NCBI RefSeq assembly: GCF_916618955.1
Contig: NZ_OU745390.1
Location: 1,674,001 to 1,738,000 of the forward strand
Length of the DNA: 64,000 nt
Direction: 5' to 3'
Source: Pseudomonas sp. Marseille-Q3773
Lineage (GTDB): Bacteria > Pseudomonadota > Gammaproteobacteria > Pseudomonadales > Pseudomonadaceae
The position numbers were made by a program, and so were the translations under genes. Of the stretch, positions 52,387-60,341 are shown one piece after another (the stretch's first letter is position 1; the number at the start of each line of letters is the position of its first letter). The notes under the pieces are model-generated. The model was not told where the DNA came from, searched no databases, and saw only the letters and a list, made by a program, of their open reading frames with translations.

Positions 52387-53955
52387 TCAGGAATCCGCAC
52401 TTGCCCAGCTGTCTTCCGCCACGCAGTACCTGTCCCGGCCTTGACGTTTGGCCTCATACAAAGCCGCATCCGCTGCGGCCATCAGCCGCTCGGCGGTCAC
52501 CTCCTCCCGCGCCGGGTGCCCCGTGGCGATGCCGGCACTGCACGATACCCGCCCCAGAGGGCTGCCTGCATGTTCCAGCATTTGCCGGCGCAACAGCTGT
52601 TGTACTTCCTGCACCAGCAGTTCCGCCCCTCGGGCATCGGTGTCGGGCAGCAGCAGGGTGAACTCTTCGCCGCCGTAGCGCACCGCCAGGTCGGCCGGCC
52701 GTTTCAGCGCCTGTTGCAGTACTTCGCCAATGCGCCGCAGGCATTGGTCACCCGCCGGATGGCCATAGCGGTCGTTGTAGGCCTTGAAATGGTCCAGGTC
52801 GAGCATCACCAGGGTCAGCGAATAGCCTTGGCGGCGCGCCCGCCGCAGCTCCGCTTCGAACACCGCATCCAGCCGCCGGCGGTTGCCCAACCCGGTCAGG
52901 CTATCGGTCAAGGCCAGGGATTTGAGGGTCTGGTGTGCCTGGTGCAGCGCCCGCTCGATGACGATCCGCTCGCGCAACTGGCGCAGTACCACACCAGCAA
53001 ATGCCGCCAGCCCCAGCAGCAAAAGCAGCAACACTGCTATCGATTTGATCGCATCGTGCCGCCAGGGCGCGACGATCGACTCCCGCGACAAGCCTGCCTC
53101 CGCCACCAATGGGTAACTCGACAGCGCGCGATAGGCATACAGCCGTGGCGTGCCGTCTACCACCGCGACCGCTTCCACCACGCCTTCTGCCGCGTATGGC
53201 AGGTGGTTGCGGAAAATCTCGCTGTTGGCCAGGCTGCGGCCCACCACCTGTTCGACGAAGGGCCGCCGAACCAGGATGGTGCCATCGCGCATGGCCAGGA
53301 CCAGCGCGCCACGTTCGTCGATCTTGAAGTCGCCGTAGTAATGCACGAACCAGTCGACTTTGATCGTTCCCAGCAACACCCCGGCGAAGCTGCCATCGGC
53401 ATGCTCCAGGCGCCGGGAAATGGGTATGATCAAGGCCCCCGTGGAGCGGCTGCGCACCACCGAGCCGATGTGTACGCCCCGGTCGCGGTGGGTGCGGTGA
53501 TAGATGAAGTAGTCGCGGTCGGCATTGTTGGCCTTGGGCGGTATCGCTGCCTGGTCGGTGACGACCCAGTTGCCCTGTGCGTCGTACACGAACAATCCAT
53601 GCAGCTGCGGCATGATATTTTTCTGCTGTACCAGCAAGGCATGCAAGCGCGGCCGGTCGATATGGTCGAACCCACCTCCCTCCAGCCGCTCGGCCAGGGC
53701 TGCTGTGATCGCATCCACTTGGCGGATGGCGTCTTCGGCGTGTTGCGCCGTGGCCCTGGCCAGGTTGGTGACCATGTTCCCGGCATTGGTGAAGGCATGC
53801 CGGTAATCGCGCCAGATGCGCCAGCCTTCGACCACGACGAAGGCCAGCATCACCATCAGCATGAACGCCAGAACCAGACGGAACAGCGCCACGGCACGGC
53901 CCTCACCGGTTATGGCGAAAAGCCCGTCTTCGTCCTTATTCCTGGCTGCGCACAT
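52387..53955 (-). CDS. membrane-bound diguanylate cyclase with dCACHE-type sensor
   Basis: A 522-aa protein making cyclic-di-GMP. One membrane segment (VALFRLVLAFMLMVMLAFVV) starts the periplasmic sensor (about 45-290; GNWVVTDQAAIPPKANNADRDYFIYHR is typical of dCACHE), a second segment (IKSIAVLLLLLLGLAAFAGVVL) follows, then a GGDEF domain with the intact signature RYGGEEFTLLLPD. The product-inhibition site RxxD (RPAD) lies five residues before it, so feedback control is expected. The ligand may be a small organic acid or amine. Confidence 0.93.
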   Translation of the reverse strand: MCAARNKDEDGLFAITGEGRAVALFRLVLAFMLMVMLAFVVVEGWRIWRDYRHAFTNAGNMVTNLARATAQHAEDAIRQVDAITAALAERLEGGGFDHIDRPRLHALLVQQKNIMPQLHGLFVYDAQGNWVVTDQAAIPPKANNADRDYFIYHRTHRDRGVHIGSVVRSRSTGALIIPISRRLEHADGSFAGVLLGTIKVDWFVHYYGDFKIDERGALVLAMRDGTILVRRPFVEQVVGRSLANSEIFRNHLPYAAEGVVEAVAVVDGTPRLYAYRALSSYPLVAEAGLSRESIVAPWRHDAIKSIAVLLLLLLGLAAFAGVVLRQLRERIVIERALHQAHQTLKSLALTDSLTGLGNRRRLDAVFEAELRRARRQGYSLTLVMLDLDHFKAYNDRYGHPAGDQCLRRIGEVLQQALKRPADLAVRYGGEEFTLLLPDTDARGAELLVQEVQQLLRRQMLEHAGSPLGRVSCSAGIATGHPAREEVTAERLMAAADAALYEAKRQGRDRYCVAEDSWASADS

Positions 53956-54107
53956 TGAAATCCCTGGCCACCCCGCGTTTGCCGCTGTTCACTATAGTTC
54001 ACCAGCATCTGGACACCGCCGGCCAGGAAAAAGATTAAACCTTTGCCCCGCCTTTACCCTCAACCGTACGCGACACTGAGGTCGCGTCACGGTTTAAGGA
54101 GTGAGGC

Positions 54108-54608
54108 ATGAGCAATCTCTTCATCAAGCGCGTCGGTTTTTCCATGGTGCTGGGCCTGGCATCGGTACATGCACTGGCGGCGAGTTCCGATGACTTCGTC
54201 GAGGCGGCCACCGAGGCCGGCATTGCCGAAGTGGTCACCGGTAAGCTGGCCCAGGAGAAAAGCCAGAATACCGAGATCAAGACATTCGCCCAGCAAATGG
54301 TCACTGACCACACCCAGGCCAACCAGAAACTCGGCGACATCGCTCGCAAGCTGGACATTTCCGTGCCCGACGAAGCGGCGATAACCGACAAGGTCAAGAA
54401 GATGATCCTGGAATGGCGAGAGGAATCGTTCGACAAGGCCTATATCAACAACCAGGTGGACGCCCACGAAAAAACGGTGGAACTGTTCAAGAAAGAAGCC
54501 GCCTCGTCGGACAAGGCTGAGCTGAAGGCCTTCGCCAGTGAAACCCTGCCCAAACTCGAACAGCATCTGGAACACGCCAAGGCACTTCAGGCCAAGCACG
54601 GCAAGTGA
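54108..54608 (+). CDS. DUF4142 periplasmic protein
   Basis: A 166-aa DUF4142 protein with a signal peptide ending at about VHALA. The helical body shows EAGIAEVVTGKLAQEKSQNTEIKTFAQQMVTDHTQAN, the ferritin-like four-helix family signature. Function not known; often stress-linked. AAGGAG precedes the ATG at 54108. The next gene follows eight bases later. Confidence 0.9.
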   Translation: MSNLFIKRVGFSMVLGLASVHALAASSDDFVEAATEAGIAEVVTGKLAQEKSQNTEIKTFAQQMVTDHTQANQKLGDIARKLDISVPDEAAITDKVKKMILEWREESFDKAYINNQVDAHEKTVELFKKEAASSDKAELKAFASETLPKLEQHLEHAKALQAKHGK

Positions 54609-54616
54609 GGCCCGCC

Positions 54617-54868
54617 ATGAGTAACGATGCATTGAGAGCCGAAGTATTGACCCGCCTGTTGCATGCCCACCCTGAGGGGCTTGGCAAGGAAGTGCTGGAC
54701 AACTACCGCGGTGAGAAGGCGGTGGCCGGCATGCTCAAGACCTTGCAGGAAGCCGGCCTGATCCAGGACGGCAGCGTGGCGGTCGGCAGCGACCACCAGA
54801 TCAGCGTGAACTACCCGATCAAGCTGTCGGCGGCGGGCGTGGAGGCTGCCAGGCAAGCCGACAGTTGA
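54617..54868 (+). CDS. small hypothetical protein (83 aa), winged-helix-like
   Basis: An 83-aa soluble protein (ALRAEVLTRLLHAHPEGLGKEVLDNY, then AVAGMLKTLQEAGLIQDGSV) whose helix-helix-turn pattern resembles a small winged-helix domain, though I recognise no family. The ATG at 54617 lies eight bases after the DUF4142 stop, suggesting co-transcription. A strong stem-loop follows. Confidence 0.65.
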   Translation: MSNDALRAEVLTRLLHAHPEGLGKEVLDNYRGEKAVAGMLKTLQEAGLIQDGSVAVGSDHQISVNYPIKLSAAGVEAARQADS

Positions 54869-54894
54869 GTGTCGGCTCGCTCGGCCCTTGCTGA

Positions 54895-54937
54895 TGCCGG
54901 CAAGCCAGTGCCCTTTGGGGTGGCTGGCTTGCCGGCA
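54895..54937. terminator. 14-bp perfect stem between convergent genes
   Basis: TGCCGGCAAGCCAG and CTGGCTTGCCGGCA pair perfectly around a 15-base loop. No T tract; a two-way terminator or REP-type element. Confidence 0.7.
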
Positions 54938-54945
54938 ATTCACTT

Positions 54946-55110
54946 CTAGCGCTTTTTCTCGACGTCCCTGGGCGGCTTGGCCGGCCCCTGAGGGTCGACT
55001 TGCGGGTCGTCGACATCGGGTGAATCGGGGTCGAAGCCGAGGTCAGCCTTGTTATCGGCCTGCTCGGACGAATGAGGCCCTTCTTTGCGTTCGGGTCGGT
55101 TTTCAGACAT
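54946..55110 (-). CDS. small hydrophilic hypothetical protein (54 aa)
   Basis: A 54-codon frame starting MSENRPERKEGPHSSEQADN and ending PPRDVEKKR, rich in Asp, Pro and Lys and without hydrophobic stretches. GGAG stands eight bases before the ATG. It is placed between a strong stem-loop and the KfrA-like gene on the same strand. No family recognised; it resembles other short acidic Pseudomonas proteins such as that at 27789. Confidence 0.6.
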   Translation of the reverse strand: MSENRPERKEGPHSSEQADNKADLGFDPDSPDVDDPQVDPQGPAKPPRDVEKKR

Positions 55111-55167
55111 GGCACTATCTCCACCGGGAATGTATAGGGAAGAAAGCCCCGGCGCGAAAAAGTTTGA

Positions 55168-56154
55168 TCAATCTGCAGCCTCGGCCTGTTGCGCCTTGCA
55201 CTGCGCCAACGCTTCATCACGCTCCTTCAGCTGCTGGGCAAGCTGCTGCAACTGCCGCGCCTGTTCCGCGTACAAGTCGCGTTGCTGCTCCAGGCGCTGC
55301 GCCTGAGCATCCAGCTGCCGACGCATCTCCTCGCTGGCGCCCTGCGCCTGGGCCAGGATCGTACGCAGGCCCTGAATCTGAGCGTCACGCTGCTCCAGCA
55401 ATTCATCCTGTGCCCTGCACGCGCTGGAAGCCTGGCGGTGCTCAGCCAGCAAGCGCTCGTTATCACGGTGCAGACGGGTCAGCTCGTCCTGCTTGACGAT
55501 CATGCCCTGCTGCAACTGGCGCACTTCCACCTGCAGTTGCTGCAGTTGCGCTTCATGGCGGCGTTGTTCCTGCTCGCGCTGTTCGCGGCTGGCGGTGCGG
55601 TAGTGTTCCAGCGCGTCGCGGGCATGGCGGTGCTTGTCTTCCAGCGACTTCACCTGCTCGTCCTTGTCCGCCAGGCGCAGCTGCAACTCGCCCAGCGCCT
55701 GGTTGAGGCTGGCACTGCGCAGCTGTTCGGCTTGCAAGGTGCTTTGGGTAGAACGCAGCTGTTCCGATTCGGCGGCCAGTGCGGCTGCGTCGATCTGATG
55801 CTGTTGTTGCGCCGCAGCCAACGCCTGACGGGTGGTCGCCAACTGCGCTTCGAGCTGCTCGCGTTGTTCGGTGAAGCGGCTCTCGGCCTGCTCGACCTTC
55901 AGGTCGGCCTCATCCTGCAGCTGGTTGGCCAACTGCCCGACCATTCGGCTCAACACCTCGCTCAGCGCAAGGCCGCCCGCGGCGGCTACAGGTTGCTGAC
56001 CGCTCAGTTCCTTCAGGTAGCGGTGAATGGTGGTCTTGGACCCGGTGTTGCCCAGCTCGATACGAATGGCATCGATGCTGGGGTTTTCGCCCCGGGCAAT
56101 CAGCGCCTGACGTGCCTGTTGCACTACCACCTTGTTGATGCCGCCCCGGGCCAT
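55168..56154 (-). CDS. KfrA-like DNA-binding coiled-coil protein
   Basis: A 328-aa protein with an N-terminal KfrA DNA-binding domain (KVVVQQARQALIARGENPSIDAIRIELGNTGSKTTIHRYLKEL, about 6-50) and then a continuous coiled coil from about residue 85 to the end, rich in Gln, Leu, Glu and Arg heptads. In plasmids KfrA is an autoregulated, nucleoid-like partition helper. This copy is chromosomal. ATG at 56154 is chosen; an upstream extension crosses the palindrome at 56190-56201, its likely operator. Confidence 0.88.
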   Translation of the reverse strand: MARGGINKVVVQQARQALIARGENPSIDAIRIELGNTGSKTTIHRYLKELSGQQPVAAAGGLALSEVLSRMVGQLANQLQDEADLKVEQAESRFTEQREQLEAQLATTRQALAAAQQQHQIDAAALAAESEQLRSTQSTLQAEQLRSASLNQALGELQLRLADKDEQVKSLEDKHRHARDALEHYRTASREQREQEQRRHEAQLQQLQVEVRQLQQGMIVKQDELTRLHRDNERLLAEHRQASSACRAQDELLEQRDAQIQGLRTILAQAQGASEEMRRQLDAQAQRLEQQRDLYAEQARQLQQLAQQLKERDEALAQCKAQQAEAAD

Positions 56155-56189
56155 GCGTGCTCCTACGATTTTGTAATGTGATATGTACC

Positions 56190-56201
56190 ATGTAATTACA
56201 T
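56190..56201. promoter_or_regulatory. 12-bp palindrome, candidate KfrA-like operator
   Basis: ATGTAATTACAT is a perfect palindrome 36 bp before the KfrA-like ATG, next to repeated TATGTA and GTAATGTG half-site-like sequences. KfrA proteins bind palindromes in their own promoters. Confidence 0.55.
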
Positions 56202-56394
56202 ACCGATTATGCGGGCAAGCGGCCATCCTGGCAAACACGTGCTGACAATGAATAATCACGGCTTATCGAATGTGACAGACAAAACAGGCGTTTTTTGGTG
56301 GCCAGCAGACGTACGCTTGCGCCCTTGCAAGATGCCTTGTGTCGGTGGCGCTTTGCAGCCACCATGGGGCTTGGCACTCGACCCGCGACAGAAA

Positions 56395-57000
56395 ATGACC
56401 CTGGAAAACTACAAGGCAATCGCCGACAGCATCGCGCTGCTGCTGTATCCGCACGCAGAAGTCATCATTCACGAACTGCGCAGCCAGACCGTCGTTCACA
56501 TCGCCAACAATTTCTCCCAGCGCGAACTGGGTGATGATTCGGCGATCGACCACGAATTGGAAGATTTGCTCAACGGGGTCAACCTAGGCCCGTACGAAAA
56601 GCTCAACTGGAACGGCCAGAAGATCCGCTCCATCAGTAGCGTGCTGCGTAACCAGGCGGGTGAAGCAGAGCACCTGATGTGCATCAATCTGAATGTGTCG
56701 GTGCTGGAGCAGGCCCGCGCGGCGCTGGACGCGTTCTTCCAGATGAGCCGGCTGGTGCCACAGCCCGATGCGCTGTTCCGCAACGACTGGCAGGAACGCA
56801 TCAATACCTTCCTGCATGCCTGGCTGGGGGAACGCAACCTGTCCCTGCAGACATTGCAGGCAAAAGACAAGCGCAGCCTGGTGCAGGCATTGCATGCCGA
56901 GGGCGCCTTCGAGGGGCGTAGCGCTGCCGACTACATCGCCAAAGTGCTCAACATGGGCCGGGCCACGGTATACAAGTACCTGAAGGAACTGCGCGCCTAG
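56395..57000 (+). CDS. YheO-type PAS/HTH transcriptional regulator
   Basis: A 201-aa regulator with an N-terminal YheO-like PAS domain (LLYPHAEVIIHELRSQTVVHIANNFSQRELGDDS) and a C-terminal HTH (EGAFEGRSAADYIAKVLNMGRATVYKYLKEL). The ATG at 56395 gives the family length; the upstream open part to 56209 has no family resemblance. It precedes the dehydratase and cyclodeaminase genes, and a perfect 9-bp inverted repeat lies in the gap, so it likely controls them in response to their substrate. Confidence 0.88.
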   Translation: MTLENYKAIADSIALLLYPHAEVIIHELRSQTVVHIANNFSQRELGDDSAIDHELEDLLNGVNLGPYEKLNWNGQKIRSISSVLRNQAGEAEHLMCINLNVSVLEQARAALDAFFQMSRLVPQPDALFRNDWQERINTFLHAWLGERNLSLQTLQAKDKRSLVQALHAEGAFEGRSAADYIAKVLNMGRATVYKYLKELRA

Positions 57001-57083
57001 GCGGCAGCCAATCCTTTCCGTTTTGTTCCATGACATTGGCGAGCCAGCCACTGGCGCGCGGGATCAGGCTCGCCCCTTGCCAG

Positions 57084-57104
57084 AAATAGACAGAATGTCT
57101 ATTT
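57084..57104. promoter_or_regulatory. perfect 9-bp inverted repeat upstream of the dehydratase gene
   Basis: AAATAGACA and TGTCTATTT flank GAA, 36 bp before the dehydratase ATG. The 139-bp gap also holds GGCGAGCC/GGCTCGCC arms (57038-57045, 57067-57074), a possible terminator of the regulator gene. The AT-rich palindrome stands out from the GC-rich surroundings and is a good operator candidate for the YheO-type protein. Confidence 0.65.
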
Positions 57105-57140
57105 TGGACTGACTTTCTACGATTGTTCAGGAGTGCAATC

Positions 57141-58139
57141 ATGTCCAGCGCCACAGGTTTCCCCATGGTCGATGCCACTTACCTCGACACGCTGTACCAG
57201 GCGATCAAGGAGGCCCATGTGGCACTGCGCCCAGCCGTCAGCATCACGCCGTTGACCTACAGCGCCCGGCTTTCGGCCATCAGCGGCTGTCACGTACTGC
57301 TCAAATGCGAGCATTTGCAGCACACAGGCTCGTTCAAGTTTCGCGGGGCCAGCAACAAGATCCGCCTGTTGCCCGAGGACCAGCGCGGTAAAGGGGTGAT
57401 TGCCGCTTCTTCCGGCAACCACGGGCAGGCGCTGGCATTGGCAGGCAAAGGCGTTGGGGTGCCGGTCACCGTGTATACCAGCAACGGCGCTTCTGCCTAC
57501 AAAGTGCAGGCCATGCGCGCGCTGGGCGCTGAAGTGGTCGGCTTGCCCACCGACCCGTTGGGGGCCGAACTGGAGGCTGCCAGGCAGGCCCAGGTCCAGG
57601 GCAAGCCATTCGTCTCACCTTACAACGACCCGCAGGTCATTGCCGGGCAAGGCACCATCGGCTTCGAGCTGTTCGAACAGGCACCGGACCTGGACGCCGT
57701 GTTCGTGGCCGTTGGCGGTGGCGGAATGATCTCCGGTATTGCTGCAGCCCTGCGGGTACTCAAGCCGGGTACCGATATCATCGGCTGCTGGCCAGAAAAC
57801 GACCCGGCGCTGGAGCAGTCGCTCAAGGCTGGCAAGATCATCGACGTGGCCGCCCGCGAGACGCTGTCCGATGGTACAGCCGGCGGCGTCGAGCCTGGCA
57901 GCATTACCTTCCCCCTGTGCCAGGCGTTGCTGACCGACACCGTGCTGGTCAGCGAGGCCGAAATCAAGGCCGCCATGCGCGAGATCGCCAGCAATGAACG
58001 CTGGATCATCGAAGGTGCCGCGGCCGTCGCCGTCGCCGGCATGCAGAAGCTTGCCGAGCGTTACCGCGGCAAGCGCGTCGCAGTCATCCTGTGTGGCCGC
58101 AACATCGTGCTGGATGCGTTCCTCGGGGCTATCCAGTGA
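57141..58139 (+). CDS. PLP-dependent threonine/serine dehydratase-like ammonia-lyase
   Basis: A 332-aa fold-type II PLP enzyme. The Schiff-base lysine lies in HTGSFKFRGASNK, the PLP phosphate-binding loop is GGGGMISG and the substrate region SSGNHGQALA is typical. It deaminates a hydroxyamino acid; threonine, serine or 3-hydroxyaspartate are possible. Together with the next gene it resembles the EutB-EutC pair of hydroxyectoine use. CAGGAG stands before the ATG at 57141. The stop overlaps the next GTG. Confidence 0.9.
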   Translation: MSSATGFPMVDATYLDTLYQAIKEAHVALRPAVSITPLTYSARLSAISGCHVLLKCEHLQHTGSFKFRGASNKIRLLPEDQRGKGVIAASSGNHGQALALAGKGVGVPVTVYTSNGASAYKVQAMRALGAEVVGLPTDPLGAELEAARQAQVQGKPFVSPYNDPQVIAGQGTIGFELFEQAPDLDAVFVAVGGGGMISGIAAALRVLKPGTDIIGCWPENDPALEQSLKAGKIIDVAARETLSDGTAGGVEPGSITFPLCQALLTDTVLVSEAEIKAAMREIASNERWIIEGAAAVAVAGMQKLAERYRGKRVAVILCGRNIVLDAFLGAIQ

Positions 58140-59083
58140 GGTGCTTCAGCAAGGCGCAAATCGTCGCCAGCCTCGACCCCGAGGTTGCACTGCGTTGCCT
58201 GGAACAAGGCTTCATCGCCTTTTCGGCGGGCAAGGTCCAGGTGCCACCGGTCCAGGGCTTCAGTTTCCCAGGCGCGAACGGCGATTGCTGCGTGAAGTCG
58301 GCCTATGTGGAGGGCAGCGCCACCTTCACCGTGAAGATCTCGACCGGCTTCTATGACAACCCGGGCAACGGCCTGCCGAGCAACGATGGCCTGATGCTGG
58401 TGCTGTCTGCGCACACCGGGCAGCCCTTGGCGCTGCTGCAGGACGAGGGTTGGCTGACCGGCATGCGCACCGCCCTGGCCGGGCGGATTGCCGCACGTTT
58501 GCTGGCACCGCCGCAGGTCAGTGCCATCGGCATGTTGGGCACCGGCATGCAGGCGCGGATGCAGCTTGAACAGCTGGGCGCCATTACCGATTGCCGTCAG
58601 GTCGTGGTCTGGGGTCGGCAGGACAGCGGGCTGGCTGGCTACCGTGCGTTCGCCCGCGCGCTGGGTTATGAAGTGCGCATCACGCAGGATGCCGCCGAGG
58701 TCGCAGGGGCCGCCAACCTGATTGTCTGTACCACCCCTTCCCGCCAGCCGCTGTTGCGCAGCGAGTGGGTCCGGCCCGGCACGCACATCACCGCTGTGGG
58801 TGCCGACGGGCCTGGCAAGCAGGAGCTGGACCCGGCGCTGGTGGCCAGGGCCGCGCGCATCGTCGTCGACTCGGTCGCGCAGTGCAGCCAGTACGGCGAG
58901 GTTGCCCACGCCTTGCGCAGCGGCCAGATCGACACGACGCGACTGATCGAACTGGGTACCTTGCTGGCCAGCGGCGCCCCTGGGCGGGAGCATGCCGACC
59001 AGATTACCCTGGCGGACCTGACCGGTGTGGCGGTACAGGACGCGCAGATCTCAAGCTGTGCCCTGGCGGCAATGACCGCCTGA
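58136..59083 (+). CDS. ornithine cyclodeaminase / mu-crystallin family protein
   Basis: A 315-aa NAD(P)-dependent protein. The Rossmann motif is AIGMLGTGMQARMQLEQL; STGFYDNPGNGLPSNDGLMLVLSA and GADGPGKQELDP match the family. Members act as ornithine cyclodeaminase, alanine dehydrogenase or ketimine reductase. The GTG start overlaps the dehydratase stop (GTGA), so the two proteins are made together, as in eutBC. The KSAYVEGSATFTVKISTG region carries the expected lysines. Confidence 0.88.
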   Translation: MRCFSKAQIVASLDPEVALRCLEQGFIAFSAGKVQVPPVQGFSFPGANGDCCVKSAYVEGSATFTVKISTGFYDNPGNGLPSNDGLMLVLSAHTGQPLALLQDEGWLTGMRTALAGRIAARLLAPPQVSAIGMLGTGMQARMQLEQLGAITDCRQVVVWGRQDSGLAGYRAFARALGYEVRITQDAAEVAGAANLIVCTTPSRQPLLRSEWVRPGTHITAVGADGPGKQELDPALVARAARIVVDSVAQCSQYGEVAHALRSGQIDTTRLIELGTLLASGAPGREHADQITLADLTGVAVQDAQISSCALAAMTA

Positions 59084-59095
59084 GGCCACGCCGTC

Positions 59096-60337
59096 TCAGG
59101 CAAAGCGCTGCACGTGTGCCGGTGTCCGCTGCATCAGCACCTTGCCATGGCGCAGCGACACCAGCGCGTGCCCCTGGCTGCGTACCATCTCGTAGTCGTC
59201 CGGCGCCGACAGCAACAGCAGGTTCGCCGGGCGCCCCTCCGCGATGCCGTAGCCCTCCCCCAGGTTCAGGGTGCGGGCGCTGTTGTCGGTGATCAGGTCC
59301 AGGCAACGCTGCAGGTCTTCGTAACCGAGCATGTGGCAGATGTGCAGGCCGGCTTCGAGAATACGCAGGATGTTGCCGTTGCCCAACGGGTACCACGGAT
59401 CGACGATGGAATCCTGGCCAAAGCACACGTTCATCCCGGCACGGTCGATCTCGGCCACGCGGGTGACGCCTCGGCGTTTCGGGTAGTTGTCGAAACGCCC
59501 TTGCAGGTGGATGCTCTCGGTCGGGCAGGAGACGAAATTGATACCCGACAGCTTCAGCAGGCGAAACAGCTTGTAGCAGTAGGCATTGTCATAGGAACCC
59601 ATGGCCACCGTATGGCTGGCTGTAACCCGGGGTCCCATGCCGCGCACCCGGGCCTCTTCGGCCAGCACTTCCAGGAAGCGCGACTGGGGGTCGTCGGTTT
59701 CGTCGCAATGCACGTCCACCAGGCAGCCGCTACGCTCGGCCAGGTCCATGAGGAACTTCACCGACGCCACGCCCTGGTCGCGGGTGTTCTCGAAATGCGG
59801 AATGCCGCCCACCACGTCGGCGCCGATGGCTACCGCCTCGGTCATCAGCGCGCGGCCGTTGGCGTACGACTCGATGCCTTCCTGGGGAAAGGCCACGATC
59901 TGCAGGTCGACCAGGTGACGCACTTCGTCACGCACCTCGACCATGGCCTTCAGCGCGGTGAGCTTCGGGTCGGTAACATCGACATGGGTGCGCACGTGCT
60001 GGATGCCATGGTCCACCAGCATGCCGATGGTCTTTTTCGCACGGCTCTTGATGTCGTCATGGGTGGTGATTTCCTTGCGCTCGGCCCAGCGTTCGATGCC
60101 TTCGAACAGGGTACCGCTCATGTTCCACTTCGGCTCGCCCGCCGTCAGGGTGGCATCGAGGTGGATGTGCGGCTCGACAAAAGGCGCCACCACCAGGTTC
60201 TGCCCGGCATCCAGGTCACCCGCAGGCGTAGGTGCCACCCCGTTGGCCTGGGGCACGATGGCGGCAATGCGCTCGCCGTTCAGTTCGATGCGGAACAACC
60301 CAGGCTTGCCGCGCAGGCGTGCGTTGATAATGTTCAT
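59096..60337 (-). CDS. codA: cytosine deaminase
   Basis: A 413-aa amidohydrolase converting cytosine to uracil and ammonia. Metal ligands and catalytic residues are visible: His57 and His59 in VEPHIHLD, His210 and Glu213 in DVHCDETDD, His242 in ASHTVAM and Asp309 in GQDSIVDPW, matching E. coli CodA. AAGGAG precedes the ATG at 60337. Last gene of the reverse operon permease, PucR-type regulator, deaminase; it starts four bases after the regulator's stop. Confidence 0.94.
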   Translation of the reverse strand: MNIINARLRGKPGLFRIELNGERIAAIVPQANGVAPTPAGDLDAGQNLVVAPFVEPHIHLDATLTAGEPKWNMSGTLFEGIERWAERKEITTHDDIKSRAKKTIGMLVDHGIQHVRTHVDVTDPKLTALKAMVEVRDEVRHLVDLQIVAFPQEGIESYANGRALMTEAVAIGADVVGGIPHFENTRDQGVASVKFLMDLAERSGCLVDVHCDETDDPQSRFLEVLAEEARVRGMGPRVTASHTVAMGSYDNAYCYKLFRLLKLSGINFVSCPTESIHLQGRFDNYPKRRGVTRVAEIDRAGMNVCFGQDSIVDPWYPLGNGNILRILEAGLHICHMLGYEDLQRCLDLITDNSARTLNLGEGYGIAEGRPANLLLLSAPDDYEMVRSQGHALVSLRHGKVLMQRTPAHVQRFA

Positions 60338-60341
60338 GCTG

